From assembly GCA_002049455.2 (NCBI GenBank), contig KV918929.1, positions 1 to 64,000 on the forward strand: a stretch of DNA of 64,000 nucleotides, written 5' to 3'. This document shows, one piece after another, positions 22,066-33,747 of the stretch. Origin of the DNA: Porphyra umbilicalis (Eukaryota; Rhodophyta; Bangiophyceae; Bangiales; Bangiaceae). The notes beneath the pieces are model-generated. The model had not been told where the DNA came from. It did no database searches and saw only the letters and a program-made list of their open reading frames with translations. The position numbers and the translations under genes were made by a program. Within the stretch, counting starts at the first letter, position 1. Every line of letters starts with the position of its first letter.

Positions 22066-22380
22066 TGTGCTCTTATGGTCCCACGCTTGTCCGTTTCCCA
22101 TCGGACGCATTTCGGACGGTCCGTAATGCTCAAACGGTAGACCCCCCCCCGGCCGTCACGTTACGTAGCGCTCGGCAGCCCCGTGGGAGGCGGTGGCCGA
22201 CAGAAACAGCACAGTCTCGGATCACAAGCCATTACAGCAAGTGTCCGCGAAACGACAGCATTGGCTGAGTGTGGACGAGAGACCAAACAGACGGCGAAGG
22301 ACAATCGTTGACGCGACCGTCTCGAACGGTCCGCGTCTGCGTCCGTCTTTTTTCTCCTGTCCGCTTTAACAACCGCACCC
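22066..22380. repeat. Interspersed repeat copy, possible non-autonomous element
   Basis: The left end reads GGGTGTGCTCTTATGGTCCC. The right end, on the minus strand, reads GGGTGCGGTTGTTAAAGCGG. The match between ends is weak. The two end motifs recur together, closely spaced, at 13908-13967. Confidence 0.35.
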
Positions 22381-23728
22381 AGAACCCTCTCCATGCCCTC
22401 TTCAGGCCCAAGCAAGCGGCCCAAAAATCTCAGGAAATCTCATTGTGGGTTGCAATGGCTCTGCGTGACCCCTGCAAGACACGTTGATTGGCTTGCAAGA
22501 TTACTGGCGACAACTCTCAGCCAATAGTACGAACGTGGGTTGTCGAACAGCCAATCCGACTTCATTTCTATGCTGTGTCGTCGGCTCTGCCGCCCTTCTC
22601 TCTGCAACCGCCTTTTTGTTTGGGGGTTAGCAATACCTGAACCACACTACGTTCGTCTTGGAAACGCGGGCAAGCTGCTGGACGATCCAAGTGTATTCAT
22701 CGTCTCTCCCCGCCGTTGTTGAGCGCCTGGGATCTACGGCTACCTCGGCACACCTGGCGCGCCCCACCCGCCTCCATTTCGAGTACGTCTCCTTTGCCCC
22801 TGACCTCCCCCGCCCCCCTCCCTCGCTGCTTCCTGCCCCCACAGGCATCACTGCGCCTGCCGCTGTGGTAAAGTGGACGGCAGCCGGCGGCCGACGGTTT
22901 TCACCCCCGTTGATTGCCCCCCCCTCTCCTCCCGCGTAGTCTGCCGCCCCCCGCACCCGGCAGGCAGCCCACCGCCCCCACGACGCCATCCCCCGCACCG
23001 GCCGGCACCCATGACCCCTCCCGCCGCCCAACGGCACCGCTGCCAAAGATGCGCCGGCCGTCAGCGGCCTGGGAGCGGCGGGCTGGCCGTTGCGTCCGCC
23101 TGCCGCTCGCCGAACCGCCCCACCGCCCGTGGAGAACGCGCCCCCCCACGCCACGCCCACCGACGAACCGACCGCACGCCCGCCACTGCACCCCACACTC
23201 GCCCGCAACCCACGGCACCAGGCCCCGCACCCGACACTCCCCCGCACCCCACCACGCCCACCACCGCGCCCGACTATCCCCCGCACCCCACCACGCCAGC
23301 TGCCGAACCGACGGCACGCCCGCCACCGCGCGCTCCGCACGCGCGCCGCGCCACACCCAGCTACCCGCCACCTCTGACAGCCCCTCTCTGCCCGCCGCCG
23401 CCGACACGGTGCCAGCCGGGACGGGCTGCTCCCGGCGGGCTGGCCGTGGCGGCTGCCCGCCGCCACCGAGCCGACGGCTTCCGGCAGCGGGCCGGCCCTG
23501 TTTCAATGGCCGTTTCGGCCGCTCGCCGAACGCCGCGACTCACCCCCGCACCCGTTGGGCACCCCCACGCCCCGCAACGCCCACCGGCGCACCCGCCGAC
23601 ACACGCTAACTATCCCCCACCGTGCGCTTGTTGGGCGACCGACGCACCGCCCACTGCGACGCCACTGAGGCCGGAGCCGGAGTCTCCCGCCGCTCCCGTA
23701 GACACGGTCGACGCAAGAGTGTGTTGGA

Positions 23729-23764
23729 AAAAAAAAAACCCTGCCCAGCGGGGAAAAAAAAAAT
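23729..23764. repeat. A-run / CCCTGCCCAGCGGGG / A-run block
   Basis: Inverted match to 18651-18682 (core CCCTGCCCAACGGGG there). The pair brackets 5.1 kb that contains the Harbinger relic, so they may be its terminal inverted repeats. Confidence 0.45.
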
Positions 23765-23806
23765 CGTTGTATGCCTCCTCTATCATGTACTACGTGTTAC
23801 CCAATG

Positions 23807-23860
23807 TACAGTCGTTCCACAAAAACCCTAGCACTCGGCCGAGATCAATAGTACCATCGA
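23807..23860 (+). repeat. Transposon terminus TACAGTCGTTCC family, copy 1
   Basis: Begins TACAGTCGTTCCACAAAAAC and matches, inverted, the segment 38901-38954 over about 50 bp with few differences. TA followed by CAGT is typical of Tc1/mariner-type ends. Confidence 0.6.
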
Positions 23861-26800
23861 CATGCTACATGTGCCGTATTTGGCCTCGAATCTTCTTCGG
23901 TTTGGACTGCATCGCGAAAACCTCTTGAGAGGAACCAGACGGATCAGCGATTCTGGGCGACGCTGAGCGATTACAGCCGCTCGATGTCAGTTCCTGTTCA
24001 CATTTGGAACCCATGATGGCCGATTCACTTGCTGCTGGGCCCGATTGTCACTCGCGTGGCAGCCTTGTCAGGGCTGCGCTACCAAAACGTCCCCCACGCG
24101 CACACGTGGAGGGCACTATTGCGTGCGGCTGGCAATTGTCACCTCATATGTTGCCTCTGCGGGACCGCTGACGGCTTGCCTTGCTCATCCCAATCTCTCA
24201 GCTCGAAGTTCGACCAAGGAGAGAGCTCCTCCGCACCACACTTCGTAAAGAGCCCCTCAATAGATGCTCCACTTGTCCCCGGCTCAGAACAGGCTCTTCA
24301 AGTCTCCGGCTCATTGTCGTGAGCGACCTTCCTGGCCTTTCGAAAACAGGCGATGGGTGCTGCTGACGACTTCGGGCCCTGCACGAGCCAATGCCGTGTG
24401 ACCCAAGGCCCAGTGGCCAATTCGGCTGCTCCAGGGCCCGCCACGCGCGCGGGGACACCCAGATTCGACTCCATCCCGTTCTTCATCTTATGACTCGCTG
24501 GCAATTAGATGCTGACCATGGCTCAGCCGAAGAATAAGTCGCGATGAATAATCTACAACCCAATGTCTCACCACAGCTGGATCGTGAACAGGTTCCGGTA
24601 ACTCAGGATGGGCTGAGGCCACGCCCGTCTTGATCCTGACGACCCACGTGTCGTTGATCAGCCCTGTCGGAAGCACAATTGTGTCGTGCGTTGCACGATG
24701 CACGCAACGATGCCTCGTGCCGGACGATGTCCGCCGACGATTTGGTTACAGAGCAATGTGTAAAATTTCAAATGTCGCTGAATCACAGTCGCCGTCGTCG
24801 CCGCTGTCTACTGCACGGTCTGACAGGCCACCACCGCCTAACGTTGACAGCGATGGCTGTGCAAAACGCCCGCTTCCCCGGCCGCCATCAATCGCAGGCA
24901 TCAAGCGCTTCCTCGACCACCCAGCCACATCCGAGCTGTAGCGTAAGTTGCTCTTGGTTCGTGCGGCATTGCGCGACCGGGCCCCGTGCCCAACTGTGAG
25001 GCCGCCGAAGAGAACGTGTTCCGCGGTCTGCGCGCGCTCATTCTGTTTTCTGACACAGCCACGACTGCCATTCCGCTTGACCTCTTTCTCCTCGCGCTCT
25101 CCTTTGCGCATGTGCTTTCGGATTCTCGTGGTTCTTTTGTTCCTCCGATCCTGTACAACAGCTCTCGAGCGGTTATAGTCATTTCGTTGCGTCGCGGCGT
25201 ACGATCGCGACGACCGCGACTTTTGCCCGCCTCTCCGTTGCTCGCGATGAGCCGTGCCTTTCAGGCCGCCATGAAAACCCACCGGTAAGCCCATGTGGGC
25301 TGTGGGGTTGAATTCTGGCCGCCGGTGTGCCTCCACATGAGGTTCCTGAGTTGTTTTATAGGTTCTGACGTGACAACCGCTGTTCCTCTTTCTCCTCGCG
25401 CCCTCTTCCATCGCTTTCGCCGTGCGCGCTGTCTGGACCGTTGTGTGCTTTTGGTTGCTGTGGCTTTTTTGTTTTTCACGGACTGCTGCTCGTCACCTTT
25501 CCCATGCATCATCGTCAGGTTCTTTTCGCACGAGGGAGGAAGAGGACGACGGGGATCTTCTCCCGCGTCGCAGCGTCCGGCGCGCCCCGTCATAATTGAG
25601 GGCGATGCTGCTCGGGGCAGGTAAGCCAAACCGTGCGGTTAGGCTGGCACTGGAGACTGGTGTGGCTCTGTCTCGGCATCTCCTCGTGCAGCATTTTCAT
25701 TCTGGGCACTGACACGAGCACCGCTGAGCTTCCGCGTCGCCTTCGCTCTTCGGCTGCTTTATTGCTTCTCACTTTGTAATGGTGTTTGTTTTTGGATGGT
25801 CTGCGTTACACTGGTGCACCGACAGGGCCACAAAACCCGGATTGAGCGACCGTCGTCTGTTCGGTGTGGCACAGGGGAGGACAACGCCCACCGCGACGAT
25901 GGCGGTGGCGCAGCCGTCGGCTGGCAGTGGGTTTGGCGAAGCCACTTGTCCAAATAGCAGGTATGACCGACCATTTTTATGAGGGCATCTCGGCACTGCG
26001 GGTGGCTGCTGACCATCGTCTCCGCAAGCTGCGTTCATTAGAAGCTGACACGAGTGTCGCTGTCCTCCACCCGTCAGGCGTTCTTGGTTCTGTTCTCTGC
26101 TTGCTATGCCTGTCCCAGGGTGTGCTTTTGCATGCTTTGATTGGTTTTGTTTCACATAAACAGCTGGCTTCAACGGCTCTTGGCTGTTTTAATGCACCGA
26201 GGATGGGGTACGGAAGGTTAACGTCGGCCGAGGCGAATGCGCATCAAGCGGCAATGTCCGCTGGGCCATGTCTTCGGACAACTTTCCAGACTCGTTTGAC
26301 CACTACAAGTGCACGAATACGAGCGGCGCGGAGATGAAGCGCTGCCTTCGCACTCGATGCGAGGGAGCTCTCCGTGGGGTCATGAGTAACAGGTCTTTGA
26401 TGTCGATTTGTTCGATCGTTTGGGGTCTCCATGGTGTGCTCGTTGTGTTACATTCGGTACCTGTACAATCGAAAGGAAAGCTACGTGCCAAGCAAGGTAC
26501 CCTGCGCGGTGTGTTGCAACGAGTTCGATCAGCAACCCAACAGCAGCCATAGAGCTGTCGCGAACAGCAGTCATATGGGCTTCCCAAGGATGGCTCAGGC
26601 ACCACTCCTGTGCTTTGTGCTTCACTTCACATCTCTCCCAGTTCGAGTCCGCTTGTACTCCCGGCCCTGACTGATTAGCGTGTGCTGCTGACGCATGTTG
26701 TCAGAACTTGGCAGCCTCCAGTGGTGCGGACAACGAGATGTCCCAAAGCGGAAAGGATGCACTTGGCATCACACAGCTTTCCCTTGGGCAGTCTTCTCCA

Positions 26801-29800
26801 GAGCGAACAAGGTGCTGGTCGTCTTTGACTGACCCAGGCACTGCCAAATGCTAAGCAGCAGCTAAGCTGACATTGAATATCATGGGATCTGCCGACAATG
26901 GCCAGTGTTTGAGGGGCGCTACTTTCTGATGTTGACACAGTTGTCAAGTACGCATGTGAGGCCACTTTGCTCTTGGGCAACGTATATTTGTACGCCACAG
27001 CGAACTGCATGCTTGGACTTCAATCAAGTCAATCCGGACCCGTTATTGTCCCGCACACAAGCGACCCCCTAGGCTGTATCGTACGCGTATTCTTGTCCAG
27101 AAAAGGGCGACGCCAGCAGTCTGGGGTGTCATTACGCGCGTCCAGATGCCGGTCGTACATGCCAGTGATGGCGGACGCTCTGGCCGCGCTGTCGGCCGCG
27201 ACATTTCCGGGCACGTCGCGGGCGGCAGGTTGCAATAGATCGCTCGCGCGTCTCGCCTGTATGTAGCTCAGGAAGGCGACATCTCATGCCGCTTCAGATG
27301 TCGTAGATTGAAAGCAAGTCACTGAAGGATCCATGGCAGCTTTCCTCTGTGCTGCAGCAGCTGTCTCGCAGTTGCGTCCTATGATTTCCGGATCACGGCC
27401 GTCAAGCGGCCCTGGGCACTTGAACAACCCTCTTTACCGTGCTTTGGCGCGCTACTGGGCGCTCAGAGCCGGTGCGTCTGATCACAGGTGTTGTTCTTGA
27501 TGTCGAGATGAGTTCAGAAGTAGACAAGGCTGCATCCCGTTGCCACCTACAATCTAACAGGACGAGAAATTGTCCGTGCGGCAGTGATTTTCGGCTCGTC
27601 ACCCACGTGGAACTACCAAGTCGACTGAGGCCGCCTCCTGCTCATTGTGGGCGCCGTTTTGAGCCCGGAAAGGCAGTTGACTCCTGCTAGCGCTGACCAG
27701 CCGCGGCTGTCGCCGCCCCTCGCGGCGATCGCCGTTTCCTGCTGCAGGCAGCTGCGGCCGCCGTCCCCCGTTTAGAAGTGGAAAATCCCTGCCCCCACGG
27801 CGGGCAGCCACGGCTGACGCCCTAGGCGGATGTAGCAAGCACATTCCGGCTCGTCCTCGTTCACCAGCCCAGCTGCAGGTGGCTACCGCCGCTTCTGCAC
27901 GTTTTCAATTGTTACGGGTTGCTGCGCCCGTCGGTCCGCTGCGATGACCGCTATTCTCGCCCTGCGGCTATCTATGCGCGGCGCTGGGCGTGACTCGCAA
28001 AATGCGGCGACAAGTGCCGCTCCCAACGTCGTCTTGAGACGTATGCGGCCGCCTTCGACACCCCAAGAATCTCTTCCAGCAAGGCTTTCGTCTTCTTGTG
28101 AAGCGTTTTGCAGGAGACGAGCTTCAAAGTCGACCTGGCGACGGACGACACGCTTTCGGCGTTTTGTCTGTCAGCTGTTTGAGGGCGTCTAAAGGTGCTT
28201 TGCACGTTGACTTCGTTTACACGAAAGACACCGGGCAGCCAAAGTGCTCCGCGCAGAGCGAAAGCAAGAGCCCAGCGGGCGCTGACGGCGCATCCACGGC
28301 GCTTCTCGAAGTCGCGGCTCAACGTCGTTACGCGGGACCAGGCTGACTGCGCCTGCCACTACATCAGTCACAGAGCTATGACATATTCAATGGATGTTTT
28401 GATGCCGTCGCCCGCCTCAGGCATGCCGTTGTCTCGTCTGGTGCCCCCCATGACGGGGTCCGGGACGGGCTTTTCAACGGCGGCCAGGATGGCTCTGAGG
28501 GCCCATGCGGCGATCGTAGTTAGAAAAAGAATGCTCGAGAACGAGACAATGCAGACGAGCGGGCCGATGACGCCGGCACCGTGTGATTGACGGGCTAGCC
28601 TGTACCGAGGCGCCCTCCGCAGTGATCTCGGCTGAGCGCCCACTAAGAGCCTCCCAGGTCCGTCCGCATGTTAAAGCCGGCGGCCTCAGTCGACGCCCGG
28701 AGCACCGTAGCAGCCCACCGGCACGGCGGCGCCATTTGGTGTACTCGACGACGAGGTCGGATCTAAGCCGATGCCACGACAGGAAGTTCTTGCGTTGTGC
28801 AGTTGCTTCGAAGGATGTTTAGAGACGGCGGCTCTGTAACCGTTGCGAAGAACCGAGAAGGCACAGTGTGCGTGAGCACACGTTGTACCTGGGATTGTCT
28901 GGTGACCAGAAAGCACGGGACGGGTCGGTTGTGGAGGAAACAAAGGGGGGCCCACCTTGAAATTCAGGCTCCTGCAACGTAGCCACATCTGCCTTAACGC
29001 CCCGCCCGAATACTAAGGTCTAGACCGGGGTGATATTCAAGTCCACGGCACCAATAAAACCCCCAGAAAGGCACGTATAAGTGCAAAGCGCGGTGGCGAG
29101 CAGCTCTTTGTGGGCGGGCTGACTGTACGCAAACAGCGTCCATGTTCAGACACACCCATCGCTGAGGGGGAACGACCCTGATTCGTCAACGGCCGGGGCA
29201 CCGCGAGCTCACGGCCCACCACCGCCGCTGCCTGCCGGCCCGACGTCCACGGGTATGGCGTCGGCCGCCCCTGCCAGCTACCTCGATGGCATCCATCCCC
29301 TTTTCGTCGCTGCAGGAGATGCGGAGCGCCAGGTGCTCGCCAATGGCATCCGCGGCACCATGTCCATGTCCTTCGCGGCGTTCTACTTGATCGCCGACCG
29401 CGTCACGCTTGGTGGGGGACCCATCTACGCGGGGATGACGAACGCGGCCGCGGTGGTCTTTTACCTCGCTTTGCCGGTACTGGGCGAGGTGCTGGCGCGC
29501 TCGGCGCGGACGGAAACCGCGGGCGCGGTCGTTGGCCACTCGCTGGGCACGGGGACGGCGACTCTTGAGTTTTTCTTGTTGCCTCGAGCTCTTCGTGTTG
29601 ATCGCTATTGGTCACAGACTGCCATTGTCGCACCGGTCGTAGTGCACGCCACTAGTAGCATCAGACTCATGGTGGCGGCTGGAATATCAGCTGCTGGAAA
29701 GCGCACGTCACAGTAGTGTGTTCGAGAGCTTCAGGGATACTGACGCAGCTCTCCCCTCGCGCTGGCCTGCGCTCAACGCGCCATCTGTATAGTGGGCCTG

Positions 29801-30373
29801 TATGACTCCATTACAATTCGAGGCAAGCCGCGATCCTCTCGTTTCTGCACACAGCTCTCCGCAGGTCTAGATGCGGCACACGCCGGACGACGACAGATGT
29901 AGAGTGCTTGATTGAGATTGCTTTAGTTTCTCACATTCATGATTGCGGGAAGCCAGGGCAGTCGCGAGGCGACCGCATCAACGGGAGGCCAGACGGGTGG
30001 TCCCTATAGGCGAGTTGGAACGATCCGGGGTCGTGCAGCCGTGCGCCTGGACCGTATTTTGAAGCCGCGTTGAAGCCGTCGCCAAACCAACAGCATAGTG
30101 TGTATCACTCATTGATTGCTCAGCCGTCTATCCAGGCACTTACCAGAAGTGCATCTCTCCAAGCATTCAACGCACCCCTTCCCCCGTTCGGAGCCGCCCA
30201 CCCCCGTCGGAGGCCCGGCGCGCTCGCGTCGCCGCGGGTGTCATTCGGAGAACTGGCCAGACTCCCATGTGCTGTCAAGCAAAGAAAACCAATAACACGT
30301 CTGGCAGTCCTCCGGAACTCGCCGGGGACACTTGCATCCTGCCCCCTCCCCGGTTTCAAACTTTTCGGCGCGC
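23861..30373. other. Long lower-GC region with no gene I can name
   Basis: 24.7-26.7 kb has several plus-strand blocks that read like protein and end at splice-like sites. Examples are RPPSIAGIKRFLDHPATSEL before 24942, and a block from about 26220 with SGNVRWAMSSDNFPDSFDHY that ends near 26390. They are too broken to join and may be an eroded transposon. 26.7-29.2 kb shows nothing I can support. 29255-29716 carries one ATG-started open frame, listed separately. 29.7-30.37 kb is the 3' flank of the copia relic; I could not find its LTR. Confidence 0.35.
29255..29716 (+). CDS. Hypothetical 153-residue protein, weakly supported
   Basis: ATG-started open frame with balanced composition and hydrophobic stretches (FAAFYLIADRVTLGG, AAAVVFYLALPVLGEVLARS). 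I know no family for it. The opposite strand is also open over the same bases, so this may not be a gene. Confidence 0.3.
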   Translation: MASAAPASYLDGIHPLFVAAGDAERQVLANGIRGTMSMSFAAFYLIADRVTLGGGPIYAGMTNAAAVVFYLALPVLGEVLARSARTETAGAVVGHSLGTGTATLEFFLLPRALRVDRYWSQTAIVAPVVVHATSSIRLMVAAGISAAGKRTSQ

Positions 30374-33360
30374 TCACACTGTCGGGTTTCCGGTGGTCTC
30401 ACATGGGGGGTCCAACGGCGGGCAGACGATCAACTGCACCTCGGGCGTAGGGTTGACGCCCGCGCGGAGTCGAGCGTCACGTGCACCGTACCCATTGACC
30501 TTGATAAATGCGTCGGCAATGGTGTTTCCTGGAGTCACAAGGCCAAAGATGGCCAACTCTAGGTGGTTGTATGACTGCCGGGCGGCAGCAATGTCGATCA
30601 ACAACCTCTTCACCAAAATGGGTGGGTGGCCTTGGTCAAGACGTCGAACAGCTGTCTGCTGTCCGCGAAGACCAAGAAGGGTGTGAGGCCACCGTAGAGA
30701 TGCTCCAAGTCGTAGCGGATGACGTACGACTCTTAGAACGCCGTGGAGAAAGCGTAGACTTTTCCGGCCATGGTGGACTGGACGACGCGTCTTCCTGCTG
30801 CTGAAGCTTTTGATGCGTACGCGTCCCGCCGTGTCTCAGAGGAGCAGGATGTAGCCAAATGAGACACCTCGGCCCAGCCCGTCGCAAAGGATGCGTCTGC
30901 TTACGAGTGTATGCGTAGCGTCGCGCGGTCGAGCTGATGGTAGGCGAGAATGAGTGCGCGCCCCTTCTTAGTGTATCACACGACCGTATCAGGCGCCCGC
31001 AAGGCGGCCGGTACAGACATCGGCTGGGACACTTGGTATTAGAGATTGATTCCGCAACAGAGGTCCGGGCGTGTATGACCGAGCCATGCCGCGCTCGCCT
31101 GGGCGGATGCAAAAATCTTGAAGACAGCCCCCTTAGGTAGCAACTCGAGCTTGTAGACATCCGCTACCTGGTCGATAGTGAAGTACGGGTCCTTTCTCGT
31201 CACCGGCGAGATTCGGACACTGACGAGCTTAGAGTTGTCGAGCGCCCGCTCCTCGCCTTGACTGCGGACGATGGTGGCCTTGGTGAGAACCTCAAAGTGC
31301 TCGTACCCTCCCATCAGACAGTCGTCGCCGTAGGGGCCGTGTAGCCCAGACAGCATGCCGTCTGGGAGCCTCTTGGAGTGCACGGCGGGGTCCGAGCCAA
31401 GTTGCAGTTGGGCGCGGTTAGATGGCAAGTGTTCCACCAGCGTGGCGTTCCGGTGCTCTTCGGCGTCGCACACCCCGTACAAGAAGATGGTGCGCTGCAC
31501 ATGCGTCTACTCCTCTTTGCTCCGTAGAGATGCCAGTGTGATATCTTGGTCCCACAGCTGGTAGGACGACAGTCTTCCGGTTAACGGGACGCTCCGCTTA
31601 CGAAGGTTGAGCCCGGAGTGGCGTCGGCTGACAGTTGTGCGGGCCCGAGTGTGTCCGCCACATGCCGCGTCCAATGGCGAGGGCTGTTGCCGCTGCCGGT
31701 CGAGAGACTACAGCCTGGTCGCACCGAGGCGAGGAGCGCCTCTCCATATATCATCGCGTCCAGCATGGCTCTGTGGTCTTGGTTGGCCGGTGGAGTTTGG
31801 TAATGCACCGGGGGCGCCGCGTGAATCGCGACCAGAGGGGGCGAGGCAGCACGTGGGGGCGCCAGCGGCTACTGCATCCCTTGGTCTGATATTGTGGCGC
31901 ACGGCGCAGCGGGGCTCGTTCCCCCCAAGATTGTGGGCACCAAGATGTCGCAAGTGACTGACTTGGCTGCCGATTCAGTGGCCATCAAAGGCGTTGACAT
32001 GATGTATGCCTTGACCGTATCGATGGCAAACTGCACCAAGTGGCCGTCAAGTGCCACCCAAATGACCTTTCCCTCCAGGCCGATGACATGGTATGGCCCC
32101 TGTCACGTGGCGTCGGGAAGATCTCAACAGAAGAGTATCCGTTTCCTGGGGCTCACCGCTCGGTCTGCCGCGGCAGGCACGCGCGACGCTAGTGTTAGTC
32201 GCACGCACTCCTTGGCGGCGCGTCTCAGCATCTCCTTTCGTGCGAGAGCATGGCTAGTAGCCTCTATCGTTGCGCGGGGAGAGCTAGCAGCACCATGGGC
32301 ACCCCCTGGATGACACCGAAATCAAGGAGGGTGACTACCAGTGCGTTCGGTTTCGCGGTGCTGTTCATGGAAGACACGGCCATCGGTAGCCCAACGTCAG
32401 AATTTGGCCGTAGGAGCTCGGCGTGGGCACGCTGGTAGATCCCACTGAGGAGGTAGTGGTGCCGCTCACCGATTCCCATCGCGTTGTGGGACTCCACGCC
32501 CGACAGGATCATGACGGCATCTGCCGAATTCGTCAGGGCAGCGCACGTGGGCGGCTTGAACTGCAGCACCTAGTCGGTTTGCATCTGCTCAGCGTGGATA
32601 ATGTACAAGAGTTCCCAGATGCAGCTGTGGAGAAACCAGAAGGCGTCCAGCTCCTAGCTCTTGACGAAGGCCGCGGCGCTAAACGCCGTGTCGTGAACGC
32701 CCACATGGACAATGGCTTACCCGTCAATGAACATCAGGTTACAGTATCCAAAGCGATTGAAGGTGAGCTTGTCGCTGGGCATCGTCACGCGGATCAGAGA
32801 GGGAGCCCGTGCCACCTGCTGGCAGATGTCACACTCCGACGTCAACCGCTAGGGCTCCTCATGCGTACCGGGCCCGGCTTGCTACTTTTCCGCCAGGCGC
32901 ATCAGCTCGGCCAGACATGTCGTTCTGTGATAGTCGAGCTGTTTGCCACTGAGCGAAGCCAGCGTATCGAGCACTGGATGTACTGCACGCCACTGGTCGC
33001 ACTGTACACATGTTAGCGGCGAGTACGAGCTCTCCCATGAGACTCGCGTGACCATGTCTACTAGAAAATCGATACGTACTCCTAGGCAGTGCGCGCCCTG
33101 CAACTGATTGCCCGCACCCCTATTCGTGTACAACATGCATCCTTGAGTGATCTCTGTTTTGGACGAGATGCGGTAAGCGTGGTGTTGGGCAGGTTTGGCT
33201 CCATGTACAATAGCAGCAGCAACCAAAGATCGATGGTTTCTTCACTGGGCTCTCTGTTGCGATCGCTCAAAGACCCACGTGAAGCCAGGTAGCGGACTTG
33301 ATGGAATCGAGTATCAAGCTCATGTGGCTGTTCGATGCAAAAGACAACGGGGAGCTCCAT
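30374..33360 (-). mobile_element. Decayed Ty1/copia retrotransposon polyprotein
   Basis: Minus-strand blocks occur in the order integrase, reverse transcriptase, RNase H, which defines copia rather than gypsy. About 33.2-32.9 kb resembles the pre-integrase region. About 32.8-32.26 kb is integrase, with GVESHNAMGIGERHHYLL and then NSTAKPNALVVTLLDFGV. 31.5-31.04 kb is reverse transcriptase, with FLYGVCDAEEH, GPYGDDCLMGGYEHFEV (YVDD position altered) and AWLGHTRPDLCCGINL. 31.0-30.37 kb is RNase H, with GYILLL, LVFADSRQLFDVLTKA and KRLLIDIAAARQSYNHLELA. Frames change repeatedly and stops interrupt, so it is dead. Gag, protease and LTRs were not found; its 5' part seems cut off next to the IS630-like transposase. 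Confidence 0.82.
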
Positions 33361-33747
33361 AGCCTCCTGGGTAGCATCGCTGAGCTCGACTAGATCGTAT
33401 CATGCCACTTGGCACGGGCTGGCTGCGGGGTGGCTCCGTGTCGATCGGCCCGACGCGAGCACTGAGGCTGGCCGTTTGAAGTACACCGGCTTCCCGATGG
33501 ATTGGGTGCTGAGTGCATTCTGGAACATTGCACTTGACAGAGACCTGCCAGGGCCACGCAGACTACTTCTTTTCCCGTGCCTGCATCTGGCCCTCCCGCA
33601 CACTTGGTCAATGTAAGCACGGGGGGCCACAACGCTATCTTGAGCCGTATCTCGGTAGATAGGGATTCTAGTACAGGCGATGCCGGCTGTCGACGATACG
33701 AGCAAGTGGACACGCCGCTCCGTGTTCTGCTTCAAGGACAGGGTACC

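Larger units (their letters stand above)
21477..23806. other. Flank of the Harbinger relic with repeat fragments
   Basis: 21.5-22.6 kb is lower in GC and holds a repeat segment (22066-22380) related to the hairpin at 13908. 22.65-23.75 kb is Pro/Ala/Arg-rich in several frames on both strands, with loosely repeated CCCGCACCCCACCACGCC units. I cannot support a gene there. The A-run block at 23729-23764 closes it. Confidence 0.4.

Noticed and set aside
22627..23928. Pro/Ala-rich open frames on both strands
   Set aside because: No domain, overlapping frames in both directions, and loosely repetitive sequence.
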